Assembly (NCBI GenBank): GCA_016713175.1
Contig: JADJPQ010000007.1
Coordinates: 310,001-374,000 of the forward strand
Direction of reading: 5' to 3'
Length of the DNA stretch: 64,000 nucleotides
Source of the DNA: Planctomycetota bacterium
GTDB taxonomy: Bacteria > Planctomycetota > UBA1135 > UBA2386
The notes beneath the pieces were generated by a model. That model ran no database searches. It had not been told where the DNA came from and saw only the letters and a program-made list of their open reading frames with translations. Below are positions 45,408 to 53,795 of the stretch, piece by piece (position 1 is the first letter of the stretch; each line of letters begins with the position of its first letter). Position numbers and translations under genes: made by a program.

Positions 45408-46786
45408 AGCTGCTTCAGGCGCAGGTTGCGGTAGGCGACTTCATCGCCGTGATCCTGCAGCGCCAGGTGGCCGCTCTTCACCTTGCCGAACGGCCAGTCC
45501 TTGAACTTGCTGCCGGCGACCATCGCGTCCCATTCGGGTCCCGCACACGGCGCGTCGACGACCTTCTTGCCGTTCAGCCAGTGCTGCACGCGGCCGCCCT
45601 GGACGACGATGCGACCCTCGTTCCATTCGCCGGCGGCGCGAACGGGCTTGTCGACCGCGGGCAGCAAGTCGTACAGCGCTCCGGCCGCATGCTTCGGACC
45701 GGCCTTGGTGCCTTCGTCGTCGATCACCTGATACTCAGGGCCGGTCATGTAGGTCTGTTCCTCGGTCTCCTGGACGAAGAACATCACGCCGGAGTTGGCG
45801 TTCTTGGCGACGCGCCAGTCGAAGCGGAAGTCGAAGTTCGCGTACTGCCCGACGGACACCAGATCGCCACCGCCGCCGCCGGCCTGATGGAACAGCGCCG
45901 CATCGCGGATGACCCAGCCCTGCTTGGGCGGCTCGGCGCTCTGGTAGGCCTTCCAGCCGTCGAACGACCGACCATCGAACAGCCGTTCGAAGCCCTCGGC
46001 CCGCTCCTGTTCGGACAGCCAGTTGAGCGGCCTCGGATCGAGCGTCACGGCGCCGGTCGCGGCCCATTCGGTGCCGCGGGCGACCAGCCGGCGAAGCTGC
46101 GGATCCATCCAGGTCGCGCGGGAGGGAATCACGCCTTCCCAGGTGTGGCCGAGCGGCGTGTGGAACACGCGACCCTTGCCCCAGGTCGACACGGTCACCA
46201 TGGGTTCATGGCGGCCCGTGCCGCCGGTCTTGGGATCGTCGAACGCCGACATCAGCACCGAGAACTCGGCGCCGTGCATGTGGACCAGCCGATGGTACAG
46301 CTCGTCGGGATGCAGCTTCAGGTCGGCCATGCCCGCGGTGATCGGATGCGCTGGGTTGACGACGACGACGTCGAACGGATGGTAGGCGCCATGCCCGGTG
46401 CCCTTGCGCCAGCACAGGCCGACCAGCTTCTCGTATTCGACCCAGCTCTCGAACGCGTTGTTGGCCGCGTGGATCACGGTGACGCCGACGCCACCCTCGA
46501 CCGCGGCGAGGAACGCCTTCTCGGCGGCGTCGCCCCAGCGCTTGCCGTTGTAGTTCAGCACGATGACCTGGTAGCCGCGCAGCCGTTCGACGTCCGCCAG
46601 CGTGGTGGCGGGTTCGTCGGTGATGTCGACGGTGAAGCGACCGGTCTCGGTCAGCGACTCGGCGATGACCGGGCTGGTCCACTTCCAGTCGTGGTTGTTG
46701 GCGCCGGAGACCAGCAGCGCGCGCAGCGGCTGTTGGGCTGCCAGGGCGGCGAGGCAGAAGAACGACGCGAGCAACGGTCGCAGCAT
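45404..46786 (-). CDS. Secreted ThuA domain fused to a DUF1080 (3-keto-glycoside hydrolase-like) domain
   Basis: The product is 460 residues with a signal peptide (MLRPLLASFFCLAALAAQQ). Residues about 22-215 form a ThuA-like glutamine-amidotransferase fold (LLVSGANNHDWKWTSP, VIVLNYNGKRW, VIHAANNAFESW). Residues about 255-458 form the DUF1080 jelly-roll (FERLFDGRSFDGWKAY, DFRFDWRVAKNANSGVMF, EYQVIDDEG, YRNLRLKQL). Both domains are abundant in planctomycetes and are linked to sugar use, including 3-keto-disaccharide hydrolysis. It is the first gene of a coupled set with the regulator and the sialidase-SGNH gene. Confidence 0.88.
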   Translation of the reverse strand: MLRPLLASFFCLAALAAQQPLRALLVSGANNHDWKWTSPVIAESLTETGRFTVDITDEPATTLADVERLRGYQVIVLNYNGKRWGDAAEKAFLAAVEGGVGVTVIHAANNAFESWVEYEKLVGLCWRKGTGHGAYHPFDVVVVNPAHPITAGMADLKLHPDELYHRLVHMHGAEFSVLMSAFDDPKTGGTGRHEPMVTVSTWGKGRVFHTPLGHTWEGVIPSRATWMDPQLRRLVARGTEWAATGAVTLDPRPLNWLSEQERAEGFERLFDGRSFDGWKAYQSAEPPKQGWVIRDAALFHQAGGGGGDLVSVGQYANFDFRFDWRVAKNANSGVMFFVQETEEQTYMTGPEYQVIDDEGTKAGPKHAAGALYDLLPAVDKPVRAAGEWNEGRIVVQGGRVQHWLNGKKVVDAPCAGPEWDAMVAGSKFKDWPFGKVKSGHLALQDHGDEVAYRNLRLKQL

Positions 46787-46903
46787 GGGGCGCGTGAGGC
46801 TACCGATGGCACCGCCCGGTCGCGAGCGCGATGCCTCCTTCGCCAGCGGCGGCTACGCACTGTGGACCTGAATTCCGGGCCGCCGTGGGGGCGTTCCGCG
46901 GAT

Positions 46904-46921
46904 GGCGCCCTTCGCGGCGCC
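46904..46921. repeat. Small GC hairpin upstream of the macro-domain gene
   Basis: GGCGCC (46904-46909) and GGCGCC (46916-46921) can pair around a 6-nt CTTCGC loop, 10 bp before the proposed start. It may affect translation or be chance in GC-rich DNA. Confidence 0.25.
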
Positions 46922-46931
46922 GACTTCCCCA

Positions 46932-47456
46932 ATGATTCACGAACTGAACGGCGATCTGTTGCTCAGCAAGGCCTCGGTGCTCGCGCATGGCGTGGCGCCG
47001 GACGACGACTTCAAGAATGGACTGGCGCTGGCGCTGCGCGAGCGGTTTCCGGCGATGTACAAGGACTTCCGGCACTGGTGCAAGACGCAGCATCCGAAGC
47101 CCGGGCGCGCGTGGTTGTGGCGCGGTGTCGATGCGGCGGGCAAGCCGGTGCGGATCGTCGCGCTGTTGACGCAGGAGGCGCCGGCGCATGCCGGTGGTCA
47201 TCCTGGTCCGGCGCACACCGAGTACGTCAATCATGCGCTGCACGAACTGAAGAAGCTGCTGCTCGCGGAGACGGAGTCGGTGACGTCGATCGCGATGCCG
47301 GCGCTCGCGACCGGTGTCGGCGGGCTCGAATGGAAGCACGTGGCGCCGTTGGTGCGGACGCAGTTGGCGGGGCTGCCGGTGCAGGTGTTCGTCTACACCC
47401 ACTATTCGCCGGGGGTGGCGGCGGTGGAGCCGGGGCCGAAGAAGTCGCAGGCGTAG
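46932..47456 (+). CDS. Macro-domain protein (ADP-ribose-binding type)
   Basis: A 174-residue single-domain protein. Start at ATG 46932 (MIHELNGDLLL); an ATG at 46902 is in frame but adds an unusual leader. Pattern of the macro fold: NGDLLLSKASVLAHGVAPDDDFKNGLA at the start, RFPAMYKDF, a central YVNHALHELKKLL helix and SIAMPALATGVGGLEWKHVAPLV, the loop that closes over ADP-ribose. Such proteins remove or read ADP-ribose marks. No DarT-like toxin or PARP gene adjoins it. It ends 9 bp from a convergent gene. Confidence 0.75.
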   Translation: MIHELNGDLLLSKASVLAHGVAPDDDFKNGLALALRERFPAMYKDFRHWCKTQHPKPGRAWLWRGVDAAGKPVRIVALLTQEAPAHAGGHPGPAHTEYVNHALHELKKLLLAETESVTSIAMPALATGVGGLEWKHVAPLVRTQLAGLPVQVFVYTHYSPGVAAVEPGPKKSQA

Positions 47457-47465
47457 TCGAGCGCC

Positions 47466-49529
47466 TCAGATCCCCAGGTGCGTGCGCACGCCGTTGGTCA
47501 GCGCCGCGACCCCGAACAACGGTCCGCCGGTCTGCAGCGCCGCGCCTTGCCAGTACACATCCAGCCCGATCAGCGCCGGCACCGCCGGCAACGCCACCAA
47601 CAGCGATCCGCCGCCGTGCGCATCGAGCACCAGGTCGCCGAAGTGTTCCGGCTGCCCCAGCAGCAGCGTGCATCCGCCGCCGAGTCCTGCGTTCGCCGGC
47701 GTCAACGCCGCATACAGCGCCGCTGGAGCGTGCGCTGGGGCGTCGCCGAACTCGAAGCGGACCTCGCCACCCGCCGGCGATGGCCGGCCGGCAATGGCAA
47801 GCCACGGCACGGAACCGAGGCCACAGCCAGCGCCATGGCGCGTCGCCGCCGCCAGATCCGGCCGCAGCGCGTACCAGATGCCCTGCTGGTACGACATCAA
47901 TACGCCGCGAGTCGGTTCGACGAACAGCGCATTGGGGAACACCGTCATCATGTGGATCGGTACCCACGCCCCGCCCGTCAGTTCCCAGGTGCCTTGCTGC
48001 GCGGATTCTCCGGCGGTGTAGATCATCCGGTTGCCGACCGGATCATGACGCAGCGCGCCGCCGCCGATCGTCGGTACGTTCGCGTCGCCGGCGGGCGTCC
48101 AGTCCGTGCCGTCGTACAGCCACCCCTGGAAGCCGCTGTTGGCCTGCACCAGCATCCGGATCAACTGCACGTTGGGATCGAAGGCCAGCGCCAGCGCCCG
48201 GGTGTTCCAGCTGACCAAAGGCCCATGCGCGGTCACCCGTTGCGTCCAGGTCGTGCCATCCCATTCCCAGGTGCCGCCGAGCGCGCCATACAACACGGTG
48301 ACCTGCCGCATGGGATCGAATGCCATGCTCCAACGCGGTTGCCAGCCGGGATTGGTGGCCTGCGCCTGCAACTGCCAGCCGGCCGGCGTCAGCAGCCATG
48401 TCCGCATCTGCGGTGAGTAGAAGTCGTTCTCGACGCCGACGATCTGGTCACGGGCGCTGTCGTACGCGAGGACCCGCGCCGCCGGGGACGCCGGCTGCAG
48501 TTGTTGCCAGGCCACTCCGTCCCAGGCCAACGTCGTGTAGCTCGCCGGGTAGTACGCCGAACAACTGGTCGCCACGACGCGACCGCGCAGTGGATCGGCG
48601 ATTGCCGACAACAGGCAAGGCTCTTGCTCGCGCCGGTAGAAGTTGCTCGCCGGATCGAGTTCCCACGTGTCGAAGAACACGTCGCCGGCATCGCCGCCGC
48701 AGACCAGGAGCCGGCCCGACGACGGGAACGGCGCCATCGCCGCGCGCCGCCGCGCCAGGCCAGCAAGGACCTGACTCCAGTTCGCCCCATCCCAGCGCCA
48801 CACCGAATCGGTCCACTCCGGCGTCGAACCGGCGCGCGCATCGCCGCCGAACAGATACAGTCGGTTGCTGATCGGATCGGTCGCCACCGCCATGTTGCGC
48901 TGCGGCATCGCGTACGGCACCGTCGCCGGAATCACCTGCGACCAGGTTGCGCCATCCCAGGTGAACGCCGTCTGGAAGGCGGGGATCGTCGCGAGCACGC
49001 GCTGGGTCACCGGGTCATAGCCAAGGCACGGCCAGGTGTAGGGGAACGGTCCGATCGGGCCCGCGATCGCGCGCCAGCCAGTGCCGTTCCATTCGTAGGT
49101 GGTCTGAAACAGCGGCGAACGGAACACGACGACCTGCCGCGCCGCATCCCACGCCATCAGGTTGGTGCCGGTGTCGTTCGCACCTGGGCTCTGGCTGTCG
49201 GCGAGTTGCCAGTCGGCGCCGTTCCACAACCACGTGTGGCCATCGATCAGCGCGACCGTTCGCCGATGGTGACTGTCGTACGCCAGGTGGGGCACCGACG
49301 AAGCGGTCGTCGTCGGGCCGTTCGCATGGCGCTGGCGCCAGGTGATGCCGTCCCATTCGAACAGCAAGGCGCCGGTCACGCCGTGCGCCAGGCGGACGAT
49401 GCGATCGCGCGCGCTGTCGTAGGCCATTGCGTGGTTGGCGAAGCCGGTGGTGGCGGCGACCTGCCAGGCTTGTGCGGGAACAGCGGCGAGCGTGACGAAC
49501 GGCAGCGACCAGCAGAGCAGCGAGCGCAT
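47466..49529 (-). CDS. Secreted Kelch-like repeat protein with shared C-terminal domain
   Basis: The product is 687 residues. Start at ATG 49529 gives a signal peptide (MRSLLCWSLPFVTLAAVPAQA); the frame upstream is not coding for this protein. About ten repeats pair a TWLWNGADW or YEWNGTGW strand with an LAYDS...RRTVALI or MAFDPMRQVTVLYG strand, the pattern of Kelch/galactose-oxidase-like propellers. The C-terminal 120 residues form the shared domain (GAGCGLGSVP, GGGCTLLLGQP, VPALIGLDVYWQ, LTNGVRTHLGI). Probably an extracellular beta-propeller; ligand unknown. Confidence 0.85.
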   Translation of the reverse strand: MRSLLCWSLPFVTLAAVPAQAWQVAATTGFANHAMAYDSARDRIVRLAHGVTGALLFEWDGITWRQRHANGPTTTASSVPHLAYDSHHRRTVALIDGHTWLWNGADWQLADSQSPGANDTGTNLMAWDAARQVVVFRSPLFQTTYEWNGTGWRAIAGPIGPFPYTWPCLGYDPVTQRVLATIPAFQTAFTWDGATWSQVIPATVPYAMPQRNMAVATDPISNRLYLFGGDARAGSTPEWTDSVWRWDGANWSQVLAGLARRRAAMAPFPSSGRLLVCGGDAGDVFFDTWELDPASNFYRREQEPCLLSAIADPLRGRVVATSCSAYYPASYTTLAWDGVAWQQLQPASPAARVLAYDSARDQIVGVENDFYSPQMRTWLLTPAGWQLQAQATNPGWQPRWSMAFDPMRQVTVLYGALGGTWEWDGTTWTQRVTAHGPLVSWNTRALALAFDPNVQLIRMLVQANSGFQGWLYDGTDWTPAGDANVPTIGGGALRHDPVGNRMIYTAGESAQQGTWELTGGAWVPIHMMTVFPNALFVEPTRGVLMSYQQGIWYALRPDLAAATRHGAGCGLGSVPWLAIAGRPSPAGGEVRFEFGDAPAHAPAALYAALTPANAGLGGGCTLLLGQPEHFGDLVLDAHGGGSLLVALPAVPALIGLDVYWQGAALQTGGPLFGVAALTNGVRTHLGI

Positions 49530-49539
49530 CGGGGGATTG

Positions 49540-50050
49540 TCACCGGCCGGGGACCGGGGGGCAATCCGGGTGGCTCCTCGGCCAGGTGATCCGGAACAGC
49601 TTGCGCTGCGGGCCAGCCGGCGGTGTGTAGCTGGCGACGTACGGGTTGAAACTGTCGAAGTGCGCGACCGAACCCGTCGACGTGCTTGATCTCCAGGTAC
49701 GGCGGCACCGCGTTGGCGTAGTGCCACAGTTGCGAACCGGAGATCCGGTTGGTGTAGACCAGTGTGCCGGAAGTGAATCCCGTCCCGACCGGTGGCTCTG
49801 ACGCCACCGCATCATCGAAGAACGCCGTCGTCTGCGGATCGGCGCCGGTCTCGAGCGGGCATCCGCGGAAAGGCGAAGCCGCTGCGTAGCGGCCGCCAAG
49901 ATCGTTGTCAACGGCTCGGAGCAGCTCTCGCTCGATCGATCCGGCAGGAGTCTCCGAAGAACGAAGAACCGGCGGTCGAAGAAGAACGCTGCTTCCTTGG
50001 CCGTCACCTTGCTCGGTTCGGTCCTCGTTTCTCGCGCACTCGGGTGCCTA
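49540..50050 (-). pseudogene. Frameshifted, 5'-truncated protein remnant
   Basis: Two minus-strand frames join into one protein-like sequence. One frame, open from about 50050, reads RNEDRTEQGDGQG, SIERELLRAVDNDLGGRY, GFTSGTLVYTNRISGSQLW and YLEIKHVDG. The other continues SVAHFDSFNPYVASYTPP and KLFRITWPRSHPDC to a stop at 49540-49542. Removing one C from the CCC at 49673-49675 joins them as HVDGSVAHF. No start codon precedes the first part. The DGSV turn faintly recalls planctomycete prepilin-like proteins. A decayed gene, or a truncated gene with a sequencing indel. Confidence 0.5.
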
Positions 50051-50074
50051 TGCTCTGACGCTCTCGCCGCGGCC

Positions 50075-51346
50075 TCAGTAGCGGCCAGGGGCAATCGGCG
50101 GTGTCAGCACCACCTGGCCGGCAGCGTCCAGCTGCGCGCCCTGCACGCCGACGGACACGCCGAGAGCAGGCCATGGCGCGACTGGCAGCACCAGGTCGAA
50201 GTACCCCTGGGCGTTGCCGGCGACGACTGCGAGAACTTGCAAACAGCCAGGCTCCAGGTACAGATCGCCAACCGACAGGGTCAGCGGCGTCGGCTGCAGC
50301 GAACTGGTCGCGAACAGCATCGGACTGTAGGGTTCGCTGTACTGGCGCAAGACGACTGTCTGCGACGGGGCGTCCACGATCCAGTCAAGGCCCGGCTGGT
50401 AGCCGTGATGGATGGTGACGTTGCCAAGGCCGTCGAATGCGCGGGACCTCGGGTCAAGCCAGGTCGGCGAATCAGGGACCGGCAACAGACACCGCAATAG
50501 ATATCGTCCCACTGCACCGAGACGACCGGCGCACTCCATTCCGCCATAGATGTCGGTCCGCCCCAGAACATGCAGGCGGGCATTGCAAATCCCGATTCCG
50601 ATCGTTCCGCTCCGACAGATGTTGAACGGTGGGTACATCCACCCATCCGTTCCCATGACAAGGCAGTCTGTCAGCCACAACTCAGCCTGGTCCCACAAGC
50701 CAATAGTCGCATCATAGACAAAAGCGTCAAAGGGGTTCGTGCCACCGAACAGTGAGTTGGTGGCAAACACCCGCGAACCCCCGCTGATGTCGGCAGCCGC
50801 CCACGCGCTACTCGCCCACAGTTCGCAGTTCGCGATGGTCACCATGTCACACCGTTCGACACGTATCGGCGCGGCTCTGGCGCTCGATCCAGCCGAACCC
50901 GCCGTTCCAGGAGGACCTCCCGAGACGATGTTCACGAAGTGAATGGCGCCTCTGCAGTCGCGCGCCCAGATGCCACGCCAGGGTCGACCCGACCTGGGAT
51001 CGTACGCACGATCGCTGTGCCCAATATTGCCGATTGTCAGCGACTGTCCGACAGGAACCCCGGTGACGTCAAAACGGCCAACAACTGGAGACCTGGGGCC
51101 TTCCTCGCCTAGAATGCTGATGCCCTTGTTGCCGATGGCCGCGGCCTCATACCAGAGACCAGTCGCGGCGAAGTCCACGTAGCGCAACAGCACGATGTCG
51201 CCCGGAGCCGCTGCGTCAACTGCGGGCTGGATGTTGGTGAAGTCGAAGCCAGGGCGCTCCTGTCGGTCCACGATCCAGGTTCGCTGAGACAGCAGCGGAA
51301 CGCACATACCGAAGACGCACACAGCCGCGAGTCGACGCGAGTTCAT
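50075..51346 (-). CDS. Secreted beta-helix-type protein with a short form of the shared C-terminus
   Basis: The product is 423 residues with a signal peptide (MNSRRLAAVCVFGMCVPLLSQ). The mature start, RTWIVDRQERPGFDFTNIQPAVDAAAPGDIVLLRY (split here at TNIQ), is the usual opening of right-handed parallel beta-helices, followed by irregular beta rungs. The end (LYLEPGCLQVLAVVAG, GYFDLVLPVAP, VGVQGAQLDAAGQVVL) matches a shorter version of the shared domain and closely parallels the frameshifted gene at 56071-57235. GC is visibly lower than in the flanks. It follows the chimeric ORF by 11 bp on the same strand. Confidence 0.8.
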   Translation of the reverse strand: MNSRRLAAVCVFGMCVPLLSQRTWIVDRQERPGFDFTNIQPAVDAAAPGDIVLLRYVDFAATGLWYEAAAIGNKGISILGEEGPRSPVVGRFDVTGVPVGQSLTIGNIGHSDRAYDPRSGRPWRGIWARDCRGAIHFVNIVSGGPPGTAGSAGSSARAAPIRVERCDMVTIANCELWASSAWAAADISGGSRVFATNSLFGGTNPFDAFVYDATIGLWDQAELWLTDCLVMGTDGWMYPPFNICRSGTIGIGICNARLHVLGRTDIYGGMECAGRLGAVGRYLLRCLLPVPDSPTWLDPRSRAFDGLGNVTIHHGYQPGLDWIVDAPSQTVVLRQYSEPYSPMLFATSSLQPTPLTLSVGDLYLEPGCLQVLAVVAGNAQGYFDLVLPVAPWPALGVSVGVQGAQLDAAGQVVLTPPIAPGRY

Positions 51347-51357
51347 GGATTGACCTA

Positions 51358-51936
51358 TCAGGGTTGTTTGAACTTCCGGACACCAAGGGACCCTGCCACA
51401 TAGACCTCCTCACCTGGAGACATTGGGTCCAAGTCTCCCACGACAAGAGAATTGTAGGGAGCAATGCTGCCTTCAAGCCGTTCCCGTAACAAGAGCTGCC
51501 CGACGTGGCCCTGTGAGTTGCGTGTGAACACCAACAACTGCCCGTCCATCGTCGTCACTACGAGCTCTTTCACACCGTTGTTGCGTATCACGTCTCCCAC
51601 GGCGACACCGCACACTCCGTAAGCGACCGGGTTGTTGGCGCTGCTACCGTCGAGCACCTTTACCATGTGCTGGGCCAGACTCGAGCCGTTCCACTCGAGC
51701 CAGACGATGGCGCCAAATGCATTGTCGGGCGCGGCGGCGTTCGCCTGGTGATTTGCGCCGTCACAATGGAACATCAGCGTCCCCATGTAGACATCGGCCC
51801 GACGGTTCAGCTCATCGTCGGATCCGACCAGTATCGGCTGGGCAACGGCCAATGCCATCCCGCTGCTGCCGAAGTTCTGTTCATCCTGGAAGACCCAGGC
51901 CATCGCGAACGAACAGTCGACGACGCCGAGTCTCAT
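51358..51936 (-). CDS. Chimeric ORF: PIN-toxin-like start joined to an FG-GAP-like tail
   Basis: The ORF has 192 residues. The first 20 (MRLGVVDCSFAMAWVFQDEQ) look like the N-terminus of a VapC/PIN toxin, with the first catalytic Asp at 7, and the ATG overlaps the antitoxin stop by 4 bp exactly where a toxin gene should begin. From about residue 21 it switches to FG-GAP/VCBS-like sequence (GVAVGDVIRNNGVKELVVTT, SLVVGDLDPMSPGEEVYVAG) ending VRKFKQP. The other PIN acidic residues are missing, so it should not work as an RNase. Probably a deletion or recombination that fused a toxin start to the end of a secreted-protein gene. Confidence 0.6.
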   Translation of the reverse strand: MRLGVVDCSFAMAWVFQDEQNFGSSGMALAVAQPILVGSDDELNRRADVYMGTLMFHCDGANHQANAAAPDNAFGAIVWLEWNGSSLAQHMVKVLDGSSANNPVAYGVCGVAVGDVIRNNGVKELVVTTMDGQLLVFTRNSQGHVGQLLLRERLEGSIAPYNSLVVGDLDPMSPGEEVYVAGSLGVRKFKQP

Positions 51937-52232
51937 CGCCGGCCGAGGTCGCGCAGCGCCTTGACGGTCAGGCCCGGACCGAGCGTCGCGCCCTTCCGCG
52001 ATCGGCGCAGCGCCGCGATGGCCTTGCGCGCGGCCTTGCGGTCGATTCTCTGCTCCTGGAAGTCGAGCAACGTGGGGGCAGCATCCGTGCCCTGGTTCGC
52101 GTGCTCGGCAAACCAGCGCAGCGCCTCGCGGACGACCTCGCTTGCCGATGAGTACAGACCACCGTCCACCTTGCTGCGGACGAACGCGGCCAGGCCCGGC
52201 GACAGCGAGACGTTCAGTGTCAGCGTGCTCAT
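51933..52232 (-). CDS. Ribbon-helix-helix antitoxin (ParD/CopG type)
   Basis: A 99-residue protein from ATG 52232. The N-terminus MSTLTLNVSLSPGLAAFV is a ribbon-helix-helix beta strand and helix, followed by YSSASEVVREALRWF, the second helix with the usual SEVVREALR signature. The charged C-terminal part (QRIDRKAARKAIAALRRS, ending LRDLGRR) is the toxin-binding tail type. These antitoxins are DNA-binding autorepressors of toxin-antitoxin operons. The downstream partner appears broken (see the chimeric ORF at 51358-51936), so this may be an antitoxin surviving alone. Confidence 0.75.
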   Translation of the reverse strand: MSTLTLNVSLSPGLAAFVRSKVDGGLYSSASEVVREALRWFAEHANQGTDAAPTLLDFQEQRIDRKAARKAIAALRRSRKGATLGPGLTVKALRDLGRR

Positions 52233-52424
52233 GCGTCGTATCCTATCGGCCAAAGTTTGGCGGTCCATGGCGGCGACGCATGCGACCCATGCCAGTGACG
52301 TCACGGAACGACTGGCTGCCGGGGTGAACAGGCGATCAAGGGGTTGCTGGAACCGCCGGCATCGCCCACGAACGCGCCGCCGACCGTTGAGCCGGCGTTG
52401 CCGATCGGATAATCCCAGCGCCCC

Positions 52425-53795
52425 ATGCGGTTCTGGTTGGTGGCGGTGGTGGCGGCGATGCCGTCGGTCCTGGTCGGTCAACAACTCCCGCGCGTCGTCG
52501 CGCAGGCCGAGGCGCTCGGCGCGCGCACCGGCGTCGCCGTGCGCGATGTCGACGGCAAGGCGCTGTACCTGCATCGCGGGGGCGATCCGTTCGTTCCGGC
52601 CAGCAACCTGAAGGTGCTCAGCGCCGCCGCCGTGCTGCAGGGGCTTGGCGGCGAGTTCCGCTTCTCGACGCCGTGGCAACTGCGGCAGGGACGGCTCGTC
52701 GTCACGGCCAGTGGCGACCCCAATTGGCTCGCCAACACCGCGGACGCGCCGGCGACGGTGTTCGGCGCCGTCGTCACCGCGCTGCAACGCGCGGGCATCA
52801 AGTCGATTCGCGGCATCGACCTTGCCGAGGGCACGTTCACCGGACCGAGCCGGCCGTCGACCTGGCCCGCCGACCAGCTCGATACCTACTACTGCGCGCC
52901 GACCGGACCGTTCGTGCTGGAGCAGGGCACGTTCGTGCTCAGCCTGCGCGCCGGTGCTGCCAACGCCGAAGTGGCGATCGCGTCGCCGCCGGTCGGGCTG
53001 CCGATCCGCGGCACGGTGCCGATGGTCGACGCCAGGAAGGGGGCCACCTACGGCGCAATCGACCTCGGCGACGCGGTCAAGGTGAACGGCAAGTTCTGGC
53101 GGAAGAGCTCGCCGGTGACGATCCGGACGGCCGTTCGCGAGCCAATGACGTGGTTTCGCGCGGCGCTCGAACATGCCTTGACGCAGGGCGGCATCGCGAT
53201 CGATCCGGCAGCGCCGGCCAGCGAGGTGGCCCTGGCCCCATACCAGAGCGAACTGCGGCCAGCGTTGCTGCGCATCCTGCAGGACTCGTCGAACTTCGAT
53301 GCCGAACAGTGTCTGCGGGTGCTCGGCGCGGTGACGCTCGGCGATGGCTCGCTGCGCGGCGGCTTGCTCGCCTTCGAGCGCCAGTTGACGGCGCTGGTCG
53401 GCAACCTGCCGCCGGGCGTCGTGCTGCTCGATGGCTCCGGTCTGTCGCGCGACAACCGGATCACGCCGGCACTCGTCGTCGAGACGCTGGCGACCGTGCT
53501 GCGCGGGCCACACAAGGACCTGTACGTCGCCTGTCTGCCGGTTGCCGGTGAGTCGGGCACGCTCGAGCGCCGCTTCGACAAGAGCCCGGTCGCGGGCCGG
53601 GTGTTTGCCAAGACGGGCTGGATCCGCGGCGCCTCGGCGCTGTCGGGCGTGCTGCGCCGGCAGGATGGCGGGCTGCGGCTGTTCTCGATCCTGATGAACT
53701 ACGATCGCGACAAGAACGGCCTCAACAAGCAGCTGAAGGACCTGCAGGAATCGATCGTCGAAGCGATCGATGCGCTGCCGGTGGGCGGGTCGTGA
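52425..53795 (+). CDS. dacB: D-alanyl-D-alanine carboxypeptidase/endopeptidase (PBP4, peptidase S13)
   Basis: A 456-residue penicillin-binding protein with a signal peptide (MRFWLVAVVAAMPSVLVGQ). Catalytic motifs: SNLK (Ser 60, Lys 63), SSN near 287 and KTG near 394, all intact. The insertion between the first two motifs is typical of class C PBP4. It trims or cuts peptidoglycan cross-links in the periplasm, and its presence suggests this planctomycete has a wall. The stop overlaps the next start (GTGA at 53792). Confidence 0.92.
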   Translation: MRFWLVAVVAAMPSVLVGQQLPRVVAQAEALGARTGVAVRDVDGKALYLHRGGDPFVPASNLKVLSAAAVLQGLGGEFRFSTPWQLRQGRLVVTASGDPNWLANTADAPATVFGAVVTALQRAGIKSIRGIDLAEGTFTGPSRPSTWPADQLDTYYCAPTGPFVLEQGTFVLSLRAGAANAEVAIASPPVGLPIRGTVPMVDARKGATYGAIDLGDAVKVNGKFWRKSSPVTIRTAVREPMTWFRAALEHALTQGGIAIDPAAPASEVALAPYQSELRPALLRILQDSSNFDAEQCLRVLGAVTLGDGSLRGGLLAFERQLTALVGNLPPGVVLLDGSGLSRDNRITPALVVETLATVLRGPHKDLYVACLPVAGESGTLERRFDKSPVAGRVFAKTGWIRGASALSGVLRRQDGGLRLFSILMNYDRDKNGLNKQLKDLQESIVEAIDALPVGGS

